Positions 25,920-34,367 of a stretch of 64,000 bases of DNA are shown here, in pieces. Numbering within the stretch: the stretch's first letter is position 1; each line of letters starts with the position of its first letter. Source of the DNA: Vagococcus hydrophili (GTDB lineage: Bacteria > Bacillota > Bacilli > Lactobacillales > Vagococcaceae). The notes beneath the pieces are model-generated. The model was given only the letters and a program-made list of their open reading frames with translations. It did no database searches and was not told the origin of the DNA. Both the position numbers and the translations under genes were made by a program. The stretch lies in contig NZ_CP049887.1 of assembly GCF_011304195.1 (NCBI RefSeq), forward strand, positions 682,001 through 746,000, written 5' to 3'.

Positions 25920-26850
25920 CTACTGCTTGTATTTCTTTATAAATTTCTGCGACTTCTTCTAAATCTTGAGCATTGGCACCACTTGCTAATGGGTGACCGC
26001 CACCGTGATGACGCTTAGCGATTGTATTAATCACAGGTCCTTTAGAGCGTAAACGGACACGGTAAGTGCCATTTGGTTGTGCCACAAAAATTCCCCAAGC
26101 ATTAATATCTTTAATTCGTCCTGGCACTGAAATGATGGCTGGTGTTTCTGAATCCACTACATCAAATTTATCTAAAACCTCTTGTGTTAAAAGGACCATC
26201 GCAGCTCCCTTTTCATCCACCTGAATATTTTCAGTAACATATCCAGATAAACGAGCGATTTTCACGGTAATTTCATCAATTTGACGATTTAACTTGGCTG
26301 CATCAAAAGGAAATTCTCTTAACTTACTTGCCACGTACAGTGTATGACTCGTTGTTGCTGGGTACATGAAACGACCAGTATCCCCAACAATCCCCGCATA
26401 AAGAAGACGAGCGGCTTCTGGCGTCATCGTTAATTCTTCTTGATGGGCTTCATAGAAATCATAAATCATCTCACTCGTACTACTTGCTTCCGTATTAATC
26501 CATGACAAATCTCCATATGGCTCATCGTTTGGATGATGATCAATCTTAAGTAAGTAATCACCGAGATTGTACTGATCACCACTAATTCTTGGCGCATTTG
26601 CTGTATCCGTTGAAATCACCAAAGCACCTTGATACATCTCATCTTCCACTTGATCCATTGTAATCAGATAGTCTAAGTCGTTGACTGAACCACCGATAAC
26701 ATAAATTTCTTTTTCCGGGAAAGTTGTTCTCAAAATTTCTGCCAATCCACCTTGAGAGCCTAATGCATCTGGATCCGGACTTTGATGACGATGAATCATG
26801 ATTTTTTGATATGCTTTAATTTTTTCTAGAATTTGCTGTGTTATTTCCAT
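25891..26850 (-). CDS. nrnA: NanoRNase / pAp phosphatase NrnA (DHH-DHHA1)
   Basis: 319 aa. DHH-family motifs are in order: HRHQSPDPDALGSQ, STDTANAPR, IDHHPND, and the DHHA1 substrate motif GGGHPLASGA near residue 285. NrnA degrades 2-5-nt RNA and dephosphorylates pAp in the cytosol; several DHH relatives cleave cyclic-di-AMP products. GGGAG lies 6 nt before ATG. It follows the spxR-like gene by 14 nt on the same strand, an order common in Firmicutes. Confidence 0.95.
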   Translation of the reverse strand: MEITQQILEKIKAYQKIMIHRHQSPDPDALGSQGGLAEILRTTFPEKEIYVIGGSVNDLDYLITMDQVEDEMYQGALVISTDTANAPRISGDQYNLGDYLLKIDHHPNDEPYGDLSWINTEASSTSEMIYDFYEAHQEELTMTPEAARLLYAGIVGDTGRFMYPATTSHTLYVASKLREFPFDAAKLNRQIDEITVKIARLSGYVTENIQVDEKGAAMVLLTQEVLDKFDVVDSETPAIISVPGRIKDINAWGIFVAQPNGTYRVRLRSKGPVINTIAKRHHGGGHPLASGANAQDLEEVAEIYKEIQAVVNQSGEKGV

Positions 26851-26864
26851 TAGAATCTCCCTTT

Positions 26865-28190
26865 TTATGTCTGTTCCATTAATTGACAGACAATCATTGC
26901 TTTTGCCACAATCACATTATCAATATAAACTTCCACATCCATTTTAGCTGAGCGTCGCCCCACTTCAATAATTCGTGGCTTAAGTTCAATCTCGCTATCA
27001 ATCTGAATCAATTTAAAATAATACAAGCTCATTTGTTCAATCACCGAATTATGATGATAAGTTACCATCATAGTTCTTTGAGCCACAGTTGAAATAATTT
27101 GATTTAACACACCAAAGGATAGGGTTCCCATATTATTCACCATTTGTGGTGTCACAACAAATGAAAAATCAGGAATCAAACCATTGTCCTTACTTTCTTT
27201 TTCAATTACTTCATCTGTAATTTGATCAGATAATGTATTCGAAACTTGTGGTTGTCTTTGAGCTAACTGCATAGCTTTCATAACATCTCGTCTTGAAACA
27301 ATTCCTGTTAATGTTAAATCATCTTCGACTACTGGAATAATCTCTAACCCATCCCAAATCATTTGATGCCCAATACTTGCTACACTCATATGATTTTTAG
27401 CTCGTCTTGGGTCTTTGGTCATGATTTTTTCAATCGGTTGGGTCGCTTGTTTATTGACCACATCTTTTGATGTAATAATCCCGACTAACCGGTTAGATTT
27501 ATTCACCACTGGAAAACGAGTAAAGCCACTTGTTTCAGATAGTCGATGATACTCTTCAATCGTATCCTTCACATTTAAATACACCGTTCTCTCAAAAGGC
27601 GTCTGAATATCTTCTACGGTCATAATATCTTTTTTAATCATTTGATCACTGATTGCTCGGTTAATCGTTGTCGCTACGGTAAAAGTATCATACGTTGTTC
27701 GAATAATCGGCATCTCCATCTCGTCTGCTAAAGATAGAATATCCTCTGATACATCAAATCCCCCAGTTAAAAGGACCGCTGCCCCGTTTTCAAGTGCTAA
27801 ACGCTGAACACCTTTACGGTCGCCCACAATCATCAGAGAACCTGACGTAATATAGCGCAACATATTTTCTTCTGTCATCGCACCAATGATAAATTTTTTC
27901 AATATTTTATCTAAGCCTTTGCGCCCCGCTAAAATATCTCCTTCAATAATTTTAGATACTTCACCAAAGGTTAGTTTTTCAAAATTTTCTTTAATTTTTC
28001 TTTCAATTCTTATCGTACCCACTCGTTGAATGGTTGAAACTAAACCAACTGTCTCGGCTTCTTTAATTGCTCGGTAGGCAGTTCCTTCACTTACAGATAA
28101 CTCTTTAGCTATCCCACGTACAGAAATCTTCTCCCCCACTGGTAAGGTCTCTATGTATTCAAGAATTTGATCATGTTTGGTTACACTCAC
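26865..28190 (-). CDS. spxR: SpxR/YtoI-type regulator (HTH-DRTGG-CBS-HotDog)
   Basis: 441 aa. Domains in order: winged helix-turn-helix (ISVRGIAKELSVSEGTAYRAIKEAE, residues ~18-50), DRTGG domain (~65-180), a CBS pair (~190-305, with GFTRFPVVNKSNRLVGIIT and PVVEDDLTLTGIVSRRDV), and a C-terminal hot-dog domain (~330-440). This architecture defines YtoI/SpxR, a transcription regulator thought to sense nucleotides and CoA-type ligands. GTG 28190 is preferred over GTG 28199 because AGGTGA lies 5 nt before it and the homologous N-terminus begins there. Confidence 0.85.
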   Translation of the reverse strand: MSVTKHDQILEYIETLPVGEKISVRGIAKELSVSEGTAYRAIKEAETVGLVSTIQRVGTIRIERKIKENFEKLTFGEVSKIIEGDILAGRKGLDKILKKFIIGAMTEENMLRYITSGSLMIVGDRKGVQRLALENGAAVLLTGGFDVSEDILSLADEMEMPIIRTTYDTFTVATTINRAISDQMIKKDIMTVEDIQTPFERTVYLNVKDTIEEYHRLSETSGFTRFPVVNKSNRLVGIITSKDVVNKQATQPIEKIMTKDPRRAKNHMSVASIGHQMIWDGLEIIPVVEDDLTLTGIVSRRDVMKAMQLAQRQPQVSNTLSDQITDEVIEKESKDNGLIPDFSFVVTPQMVNNMGTLSFGVLNQIISTVAQRTMMVTYHHNSVIEQMSLYYFKLIQIDSEIELKPRIIEVGRRSAKMDVEVYIDNVIVAKAMIVCQLMEQT

Positions 28191-28370
28191 TGGATTCACC
28201 TAATTCTTTCATATTTGTGTTGTTATAGTTGTAAGAATAATCTGTTTCAATTCTCCAATCTACTAATCTTATCCATTTTATCATGATTTTTCATAAAAAT
28301 GAATTACAACGATTGTAACAGTTTTTTCTATTTTTTTGAAAAATTAAAAAAATATGAAAAAAAGAAAAGT

Positions 28371-28432
28371 TTGTGTTTCCAATAATGATATGTTAAATTA
28401 TTGTCACCTTCTTTTTTTATGAAGGTGACAAT
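28371..28432 (+). promoter_or_regulatory. bioY operon promoter with BirA-like palindromic operator
   Basis: TTGTGT (28371-28376), 17-bp spacer and TAAATT (28394-28399) form a candidate promoter. Directly after it lies a perfect 12-bp inverted repeat, ATTGTCACCTTC (28400-28411) and GAAGGTGACAAT (28421-28432). The half-sites TTGTCACC / GGTGACAA with 15 nt between resemble the BirA operator TTGTTAAC-N14-16-GTTAACAA. Confidence 0.55.
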
Positions 28433-28447
28433 TTTAGGAGGATTTTT

Positions 28448-29014
28448 ATGCACAATAATATTTATTCAACTCGAAACACACAGACAATAACTAAAATGGG
28501 ACTTTTTTTAGCAATAATTATCGCGACTGGTTTTTTCTCCATTCCCTTACCCTTTATTGGTGTCCCTATCGTTATACAAAATATGAGTATTATGCTCTCT
28601 GGAGGATTTTTAGGTAAAAAATATGGGTTTATAACTAATGCTATCTTTTTATTCTTAGTCTTTATTGGGTTTCCTTTATTAGCTGGAGGTCGTGGTGGTG
28701 CCGCTGTCTTTTTAAGTCCTAGTTTTGGTTTTTTTATTGGCTACTTACTTTGCCCAATAGTTATTGGCTTTATTCTCGAAAGAAATACAAAGAAAAGTTT
28801 TGTAGTAACCTTCTTAGCTTACTTAATAGGTGGAGCACTTTTTATCAATATCATGGGTAGTTTCTCGATTGCTTATTATAGTCATACATCTCTAATAAAC
28901 GGACTTAAATCAATCACTGTTTTTCTGCCTTTAGATATCGTTAAAGCGATTATTGCAGCGATCATTCACCAACGTTTGCAACACCTAACACTAAACGGCA
29001 TAAAAAATGATTAA
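28448..29014 (+). CDS. bioY: Biotin transporter BioY (ECF S component)
   Basis: 188 aa, about six membrane spans. Typical BioY segments are PFIGVPIVIQNMSIMLSGGFLG, the conserved AGGRGG loop and a C-terminal PLDIVKAIIAAI. BioY binds biotin and works with the ECF energising module encoded elsewhere. AGGAGG lies 6 nt upstream of ATG. It heads an operon with five CoA/acyl-chain enzymes; its 3' end overlaps the ligase gene by 8 nt. Confidence 0.95.
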   Translation: MHNNIYSTRNTQTITKMGLFLAIIIATGFFSIPLPFIGVPIVIQNMSIMLSGGFLGKKYGFITNAIFLFLVFIGFPLLAGGRGGAAVFLSPSFGFFIGYLLCPIVIGFILERNTKKSFVVTFLAYLIGGALFINIMGSFSIAYYSHTSLINGLKSITVFLPLDIVKAIIAAIIHQRLQHLTLNGIKND

Positions 29015-30299
29015 TTTTCCAGATAATAAAATAGATACAGCTGCTATTTTATTTAAAAAACAAACTATTTCTTATCGTGACTTAAAAAATAGCGCTCAGT
29101 ATTACCAACAAACCATCGACTCTTTAACAGAAGAATTCATTTTTATACCCATGTTTGAAACACCTGAAACAATCTATAAAATAGTGGCTTGTATTTTTTC
29201 AAAAAAAGTCTTTATCCCAATCAATCCACTAGATATTTCAGATCAGGTGAGCAAACTATCAAAAAATTTCCCCTCATCTTTCTTATGGGAAACAAAAGAT
29301 GAGGGGAAATTTTATAAAACCTCACACCCACCCTTGAATTTATCAAAAAACACCTTATTTATTGGGTTCACTTCTGGTTCGACTGGTGAGCCGAAAGGTT
29401 TTATTAGAGATAAAAAGAGTTGGCAAAATAGTTTTGATATCTTTCATTCCGTTTTTCCAACAAAAAAATATGTCACTTGCTTAACGCCTTTACACTATTC
29501 TTTAGGATTGTATGTTCTTATGCAAACTTTATCTTCTAATCAAACTTTTTTGATGGGAATAAAAAAACTTGACCACCCCTTACTAACAACATCAGTTAGA
29601 AATAATCTACAAATCTTTTCAGTTCCAACTGTATTTACTCATTGTTTAACAGCACTCAATAAACAGGTAGATGGCACTTTTGACGTTATTTTAGGTGGAG
29701 AACAAACGAATCAACAACATTTAAATTTATTTTCAAAAAAATGTCCTGAAGCAACGCTCTCAGATTTCTACGGAACATCTGAGACGAGTTTTATTTCTTA
29801 TCATCAAGGACTAACTAGATTAGAAAATAGCGTTGGAACTCTTTTCCCCAATGTTAAAGTGACCATTGATAATCCAACTAATGGAATTGGTGAAATCAAC
29901 GTCTTTAGTCCCATGATCTTTCAAGGATACTTACAACAGGGAAAAATTGAACCACCTCAACATTTCTTCAAAACAGGTGATTTAGGCAAATTCAAAGATA
30001 AACTTTATTACTACGGGAGGAAAGATTCTCGTATCAATCGAAAAGGTGTTAAACTTTTTCCACAGCTTTTAGAAAATATCCTCAGAAGCCATCATAAAAT
30101 TAAAGATTGTTTTATCTATGGAGAACAAGATACTGATTTTGGAGAACGCGTTGAAGTTCAGATAATTTTTAAAGACACTCAAATTTCTTTACTCGAGTTA
30201 AATAGATATTTAAAAAAATTTAATCCTAGTTATAAAATAGATCGACTATACACCGTTACAAAACTAAATATGCATCAAAGCGGAAAGCGAAAAAAATAA
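29007..30299 (+). CDS. AMP-forming acyl-CoA ligase (YhfT-like)
   Basis: 430 aa, short for the ANL superfamily (~500). The phosphate loop GFTSGSTGEPKGF, the YGTSE motif, TGDLGKF, the hinge GRKDSRINRKGVKLFP and the C-terminal catalytic lysine region HQSGKRKK are all visible. It should activate a carboxylic acid as acyl-AMP and then acyl-CoA. The overlap with bioY and a 21-nt gap to the thiolase indicate one transcript. From memory, B. subtilis yhfUTS has the same bioY-ligase-thiolase trio. The substrate could be a biotin-related or pimelate-related acid; this is inference. Confidence 0.85.
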   Translation: MINFPDNKIDTAAILFKKQTISYRDLKNSAQYYQQTIDSLTEEFIFIPMFETPETIYKIVACIFSKKVFIPINPLDISDQVSKLSKNFPSSFLWETKDEGKFYKTSHPPLNLSKNTLFIGFTSGSTGEPKGFIRDKKSWQNSFDIFHSVFPTKKYVTCLTPLHYSLGLYVLMQTLSSNQTFLMGIKKLDHPLLTTSVRNNLQIFSVPTVFTHCLTALNKQVDGTFDVILGGEQTNQQHLNLFSKKCPEATLSDFYGTSETSFISYHQGLTRLENSVGTLFPNVKVTIDNPTNGIGEINVFSPMIFQGYLQQGKIEPPQHFFKTGDLGKFKDKLYYYGRKDSRINRKGVKLFPQLLENILRSHHKIKDCFIYGEQDTDFGERVEVQIIFKDTQISLLELNRYLKKFNPSYKIDRLYTVTKLNMHQSGKRKK

Positions 30300-30320
30300 T
30301 TATAAATAGAGGAGTATTAT

Positions 30321-31475
30321 ATGGAATCTGTCATGATCATTGATAGCTCACGTTTACCTATTGGAAAATATGGTGGTGCTTTATCACAGTTTCTTCCTGA
30401 GCAATTAGGAGGATATTTACTAAATAAGATGATTAATAATATTAACGTTAACCTTCATGATATCGATGAACTTATTGTCGGAAATATTATTGGCGGAGGT
30501 GGAAATATCGCTAGAAGAATTGGTCTAACGTCAGGTTTACCCTTGGAAATACCTGCTTTCACGATTGATCGGCAGTGTGCTTCTGGATTAGAGAGTGTCA
30601 TTACCGCAACAGCAAAAATAAAAAGCGGAATGGCACAATGTATCATCTGTGGAGGTGTTGAAAGTTCCAGTCGAGCACCTTGGTTAATTGAGCGACCTCA
30701 ACAACTTTTTGGTAAAACTCCTAAAATTTTGGAAAGAGCGCCTTTAAGTGTTGAGCCTTACGGAGATCCTTCAATGGGAGAAGCTTGTGAGTTACTAGCC
30801 AAAAAATACGATATCTCTAGACATGATCAAGATCACTATGCTTTTAATAGTCAATTGAAATACCAGAGCGCACTGACTGAAGGGCGATTTACTGAGGAGA
30901 TAACACCTATCGATCATATCAGCCAAGACGAAAGTCCTCGTTCAAATACAACCCTCGACAAACTAAATTCATTACCCTCTGTATTTAGTAAAAACGGCAC
31001 CCTTACAGCTGGTAATAGTTGTCCTATCAACGACGGTGCCTCTTTTATGATTTTAGCTAGTAAAGAATTCTGCCGTTTAAATAATATTCAACCTATAGCT
31101 GAAATCATTGATGGCGTGTCTTGTGGTGTAGAACCTATCTCTTTTGGTATCGGACCAGTTAGTGCTACTGATAAATTACTTAATAAAAATAATCTAACTA
31201 TTAGCGACATCCATCGTATTGAATTAAATGAAGCTTTTGCTGCTCAAACCCTCTCTTGTATAAAACTAGGGCAATGGCCCATTGATAAAATTAACGTTTC
31301 AGGAGGGGCTTTAGCTTTTGGTCATCCTTTCGGCGCAACTGGGGCAATACTTGTTAGACGATTAATCACTGAACTCCATAGACAAAACAATCTAGAGTTA
31401 GGACTTGTCTCAATGTGTGTCGGTGGTGGACAAGGAACGTCGCTTCTTATCAGAAAGGTATCATATGGCAACTAA
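30321..31475 (+). CDS. Thiolase (acetyl-CoA C-acyltransferase, YhfS-like)
   Basis: 384 aa. The acyl-accepting Cys is in [10 protein letters not shown], the NEAFAAQ motif is present, the active-site His is in [15 protein letters not shown], and the second Cys is in CVGGGQGTS. All catalytic residues are intact, so it can condense or cleave 3-ketoacyl-CoA. GAGGAG precedes ATG. The last codons overlap the next gene, which starts at 31465. Confidence 0.92.
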   Translation: MESVMIIDSSRLPIGKYGGALSQFLPEQLGGYLLNKMINNINVNLHDIDELIVGNIIGGGGNIARRIGLTSGLPLEIPAFTIDRQCASGLESVITATAKIKSGMAQCIICGGVESSSRAPWLIERPQQLFGKTPKILERAPLSVEPYGDPSMGEACELLAKKYDISRHDQDHYAFNSQLKYQSALTEGRFTEEITPIDHISQDESPRSNTTLDKLNSLPSVFSKNGTLTAGNSCPINDGASFMILASKEFCRLNNIQPIAEIIDGVSCGVEPISFGIGPVSATDKLLNKNNLTISDIHRIELNEAFAAQTLSCIKLGQWPIDKINVSGGALAFGHPFGATGAILVRRLITELHRQNNLELGLVSMCVGGGQGTSLLIRKVSYGN

Positions 31476-31803
31476 AGAAATTTTTATTAATTCAAAAGAA
31501 ATCAATAGCTTCAATCAGTTAGTCCATTATTCTGGATCAACTTTTTCTAAAGCTTACTTTTTAACTCTTTGGCGGTATTTTACTGTTGATGACCTAAAGG
31601 ATACGCAACATCTACTAGTTGAACAGCATATTGACGACTTCATCCCGATTATTTTAGACGAATATTACTCAGTTACCCTTAATAAAATTGATGTACTAAC
31701 CAAAAATGACATAAGTTTTTGGACATATGAACTCTTAATAAAAAAAGGAGAAAAAAACTATGCCAGATGTCTCTCAAAGATCTACATTAAAGAAAATAGC
31801 TAG
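31465..31803 (+). CDS. Hot-dog-like protein, probable partner of the MaoC-like dehydratase
   Basis: 112 aa without membrane spans. It overlaps the thiolase by 11 nt and the next gene by 44 nt. Its strand pattern (HYSGSTFSKAYF ... LDEYYSVTLNKIDVLTKN ... YELLIKKGEKNYARC) looks like a non-catalytic hot-dog half, as in two-subunit HadAB-type dehydratases. No catalytic Asp/His pair is visible. The assignment rests on position and size and is weak. ATG 31465 follows AGAAAGG. Confidence 0.5.
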   Translation: MATKEIFINSKEINSFNQLVHYSGSTFSKAYFLTLWRYFTVDDLKDTQHLLVEQHIDDFIPIILDEYYSVTLNKIDVLTKNDISFWTYELLIKKGEKNYARCLSKIYIKENS

Positions 31804-32089
31804 TTTTTCTTTTACCCAGGAGGATATTTTAGCCTATAGAAATTTCTCTATGGATCTAAATCCTATTCACTTAGAAGGCGTTGTTTTTGGCATACAATTA
31901 ATGGCTACCATAGAGAATCACCTACTTAATTATCTAAGATGTCCTATTTTTAATAACTTATCTTACTACTATTTGGATAAAGTTTACGCAAATGACACCA
32001 TCGATCTCTATTTGGATGAATATTCTCATGATTTTACAGTTTGTAGTTTAGACAAAACAATTGGGAAAGGAAAGATTTCTATTGAATAA
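31760..32089 (+). CDS. MaoC-like (R)-hydratase/dehydratase, hot-dog fold
   Basis: 109 aa. The segment FTQEDILAYRNFSMDLNPIHLE matches the hydratase-2 motif of MaoC/PhaJ enzymes, with catalytic Asp and His in DLNPIH. Members interconvert 3-hydroxyacyl and enoyl thioesters. It is shorter than single-subunit MaoC proteins (~135-150 aa), which fits a heterodimer with the preceding gene. Overlaps on both sides make it part of the same tightly packed operon. Confidence 0.75.
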   Translation: MPDVSQRSTLKKIASFSFTQEDILAYRNFSMDLNPIHLEGVVFGIQLMATIENHLLNYLRCPIFNNLSYYYLDKVYANDTIDLYLDEYSHDFTVCSLDKTIGKGKISIE

Positions 32090-32864
32090 AGTAATTGTTA
32101 TAACAGGAGGTACAAAAGGGATTGGTCGTGCCTTAGTTGATTGGTATTTAAAAAAAGGATTTTGTGTGGCAACTTTTTCTAGCCAAGAAAAAAATACCCA
32201 GCATCTACAAAGTTGCTATCCGGAGCACCCGAATCTGCTCATTGAGACTTTTGATATTAGGCATCAATCGGCTGCTATTCAATTTGTAGAAACAGTTATT
32301 CAAAAATTCCACCAGATTGATACGTATATTTTTAATAGTGGCATTTGCGAAGATAAGACTTTTCTTAAAATGACTTATGAACAATGGAAAGATGTCATAG
32401 AGATTAACCTCACTGCTCATTTTTCTATAACTCAAGCTATTTTTAGACAAATGACACTACAGGACGGGCAAAAAAATATCTTCTTTATGACTTCTCAAGC
32501 TGGGATAACAGGATCTTTTGGACAATCCAACTATGCTGCTAGTAAGGCTGGATTAATTGGATTATCACACACATTAGCATTAGAAGGGAAAGCTCATAAT
32601 ATTAAAGTAAATGCTATTTCTCCTGCCGCTGTTACTGACATGACTTTACCTGTTATTGAAATGATTGAACAAAAATGCCAACAAACTCACCAACCTTTTC
32701 CTAAAGAGTGGCAGATTGGTTCTGCAAGAGATATCGCAGCTGGAATCTATGAGTTAACCTTGTTAAATCCTGCTCCATCAGGTGAAATTTATTCGATTAA
32801 CGGGAACGCTATTCAAGTATATTCAAAAAATGAGAAAAAAAGAGATTCCAAAAATTACTTATAA
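32082..32864 (+). CDS. FabG-like short-chain dehydrogenase/reductase
   Basis: 260 aa. The Rossmann motif is TGGTKGIG, FNSG replaces the usual NNAG, and the catalytic residues are Ser in FMTSQAG and Tyr/Lys in YAASK. Such enzymes reduce 3-ketoacyl thioesters with NAD(P)H. The start is TTG 32082, which overlaps the previous stop and has an AAAGGA upstream. It is the last gene of the bioY operon and its 3' end enters a strong terminator. Confidence 0.88.
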   Translation: MNKVIVITGGTKGIGRALVDWYLKKGFCVATFSSQEKNTQHLQSCYPEHPNLLIETFDIRHQSAAIQFVETVIQKFHQIDTYIFNSGICEDKTFLKMTYEQWKDVIEINLTAHFSITQAIFRQMTLQDGQKNIFFMTSQAGITGSFGQSNYAASKAGLIGLSHTLALEGKAHNIKVNAISPAAVTDMTLPVIEMIEQKCQQTHQPFPKEWQIGSARDIAAGIYELTLLNPAPSGEIYSINGNAIQVYSKNEKKRDSKNYL

Positions 32865-32883
32865 TTTTTGGAATCTCTCTTTT
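32841..32883. terminator. Terminator of the bioY operon (bidirectional)
   Basis: A 16-bp perfect stem AGAGATTCCAAAAATT / AATTTTTGGAATCTCT with a 6-nt loop; it begins inside the last codons of the SDR gene and also faces the MFS gene. Confidence 0.9.
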
Positions 32884-32886
32884 ATG

Positions 32887-34299
32887 CTATTTTTTTGCTT
32901 GTCTAAAACGTCTTATCGTTACGACAGTTGCCAAAAGACAAATGATAAATGAAACAATATAAGTAATATGCATCCCGTAAACAAAGATATCTGGTCTACC
33001 TTCTACATACCCTACTACTTTTTCACCTAAATTAGAACTCATGGATTGATATAGAATAGTTGTTGATAAAGAAATACCAATAACCATTCCTAAATTTCGA
33101 GCCAGTGAATTCAAACTACCCGCAATCCCGTACTCTGATTTATCCACACTAGACATGATGATTGTGTTATTAGGCGCTTGGAACATGGCATTTCCTGCAC
33201 CCACAAGTGCCATAATTACTACAAATAAAAAGACTGGTGAACCTTCACCTAAAACTAAATAACCAATCTGACCTAAAGTTAGTAACACCAGCCCAACTAG
33301 AGTAATCATATGTGGCCCTTTTTTATCTGTTAAGTAACCACTTAAAGGTGCGCCAACAATCATCACTAAAGGAAAGACCATCATTAAGAATCCTGCTGTT
33401 TTAGCTTCTAACCCTAACACATTTTGTAAATAAAAAGGATTAATCACATTCGCAAAAAAGTTAGTAATAAAAATTAGAGTAGCTGTAAATAAGCTAACTG
33501 AGAACATTTTATTTTTAAATAATTTCAACTGAACAAGAGGCTTCTCATGATTTGACTCATGACGATAAAATAGATACAAAGTGAGTAAAGATACGACAAT
33601 CATCCCTAAAATCAATGGGTTTAGAAAGCCTTTTTCTTGCCCTAAGAAGATACCACCAAAGAATAACATGATGAAGAGAGCAAATAAGATAAAGCCTAGA
33701 TAATCAATACTTTCACCACTTTTTTCTTCTTCTTTAGGTAAAAAGTACCAACCGAATAGTAAGGTAATAATTCCAACTGGAACATTGATCCAAAAAATAT
33801 ATGACCAATTAAAGTGAGATAAAATGACGCCACCAACACCCGGTCCTGCAATGGCACCTAATGAAACAAAAGAACCAATTAAACCAAGAGCACGTCCTCT
33901 TTCACTTGCTGGGAATATTTCAGTAATAATCCCTGTTCCTGTCGCCATTGTCATACTAGCGCCTATCGCTTGAACGATTCTTGAAACTAAAAGTAAACTC
34001 AGACTTCCTGGAATCCCACATAAAAAAGATCCAATCACAAAAACAATCGTGCCGATTTTAAAGACTTTAATCTTACCAAAACTATCGCCGATTTTACCAA
34101 AAAACAACAGAAACACACAAATGGCCATCAAGTAAACTGAAACAACCCATTCCGATTGATTCATAGGTACTCCAATACTTTCTGAGATGGTTGGTAAGGC
34201 AATATTAACAATACTACCATCTAATGTTGACATAAATGTAAATAAACCAATCGCCGCTAAACTAAACCAACGATACTTTAATGTTTTTTCTTGATTCAC
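32887..34299 (-). CDS. MFS drug exporter, DHA2 (EmrB/QacA) type
   Basis: 470 aa, 14 predicted spans. Motif A-like GKIGDSFGKIK, the DHA2 start FTFMSTLDGSIVNIALPTI, and motif C GSFVSLGAIAGPGVGG are present. It probably exports toxic compounds by proton antiport. GGGGGAG 7 nt before GTG 34299 fixes the start. No regulator is adjacent; it may be read with or separately from rnjB upstream. Confidence 0.9.
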   Translation of the reverse strand: MNQEKTLKYRWFSLAAIGLFTFMSTLDGSIVNIALPTISESIGVPMNQSEWVVSVYLMAICVFLLFFGKIGDSFGKIKVFKIGTIVFVIGSFLCGIPGSLSLLLVSRIVQAIGASMTMATGTGIITEIFPASERGRALGLIGSFVSLGAIAGPGVGGVILSHFNWSYIFWINVPVGIITLLFGWYFLPKEEEKSGESIDYLGFILFALFIMLFFGGIFLGQEKGFLNPLILGMIVVSLLTLYLFYRHESNHEKPLVQLKLFKNKMFSVSLFTATLIFITNFFANVINPFYLQNVLGLEAKTAGFLMMVFPLVMIVGAPLSGYLTDKKGPHMITLVGLVLLTLGQIGYLVLGEGSPVFLFVVIMALVGAGNAMFQAPNNTIIMSSVDKSEYGIAGSLNSLARNLGMVIGISLSTTILYQSMSSNLGEKVVGYVEGRPDIFVYGMHITYIVSFIICLLATVVTIRRFRQAKK

Positions 34300-34367
34300 T
34301 CTATAACTCCCCCTACAAATTGAAGAGGCTGACAAATTAATAGCGTCAGCCCCTAATGATTAATTAT

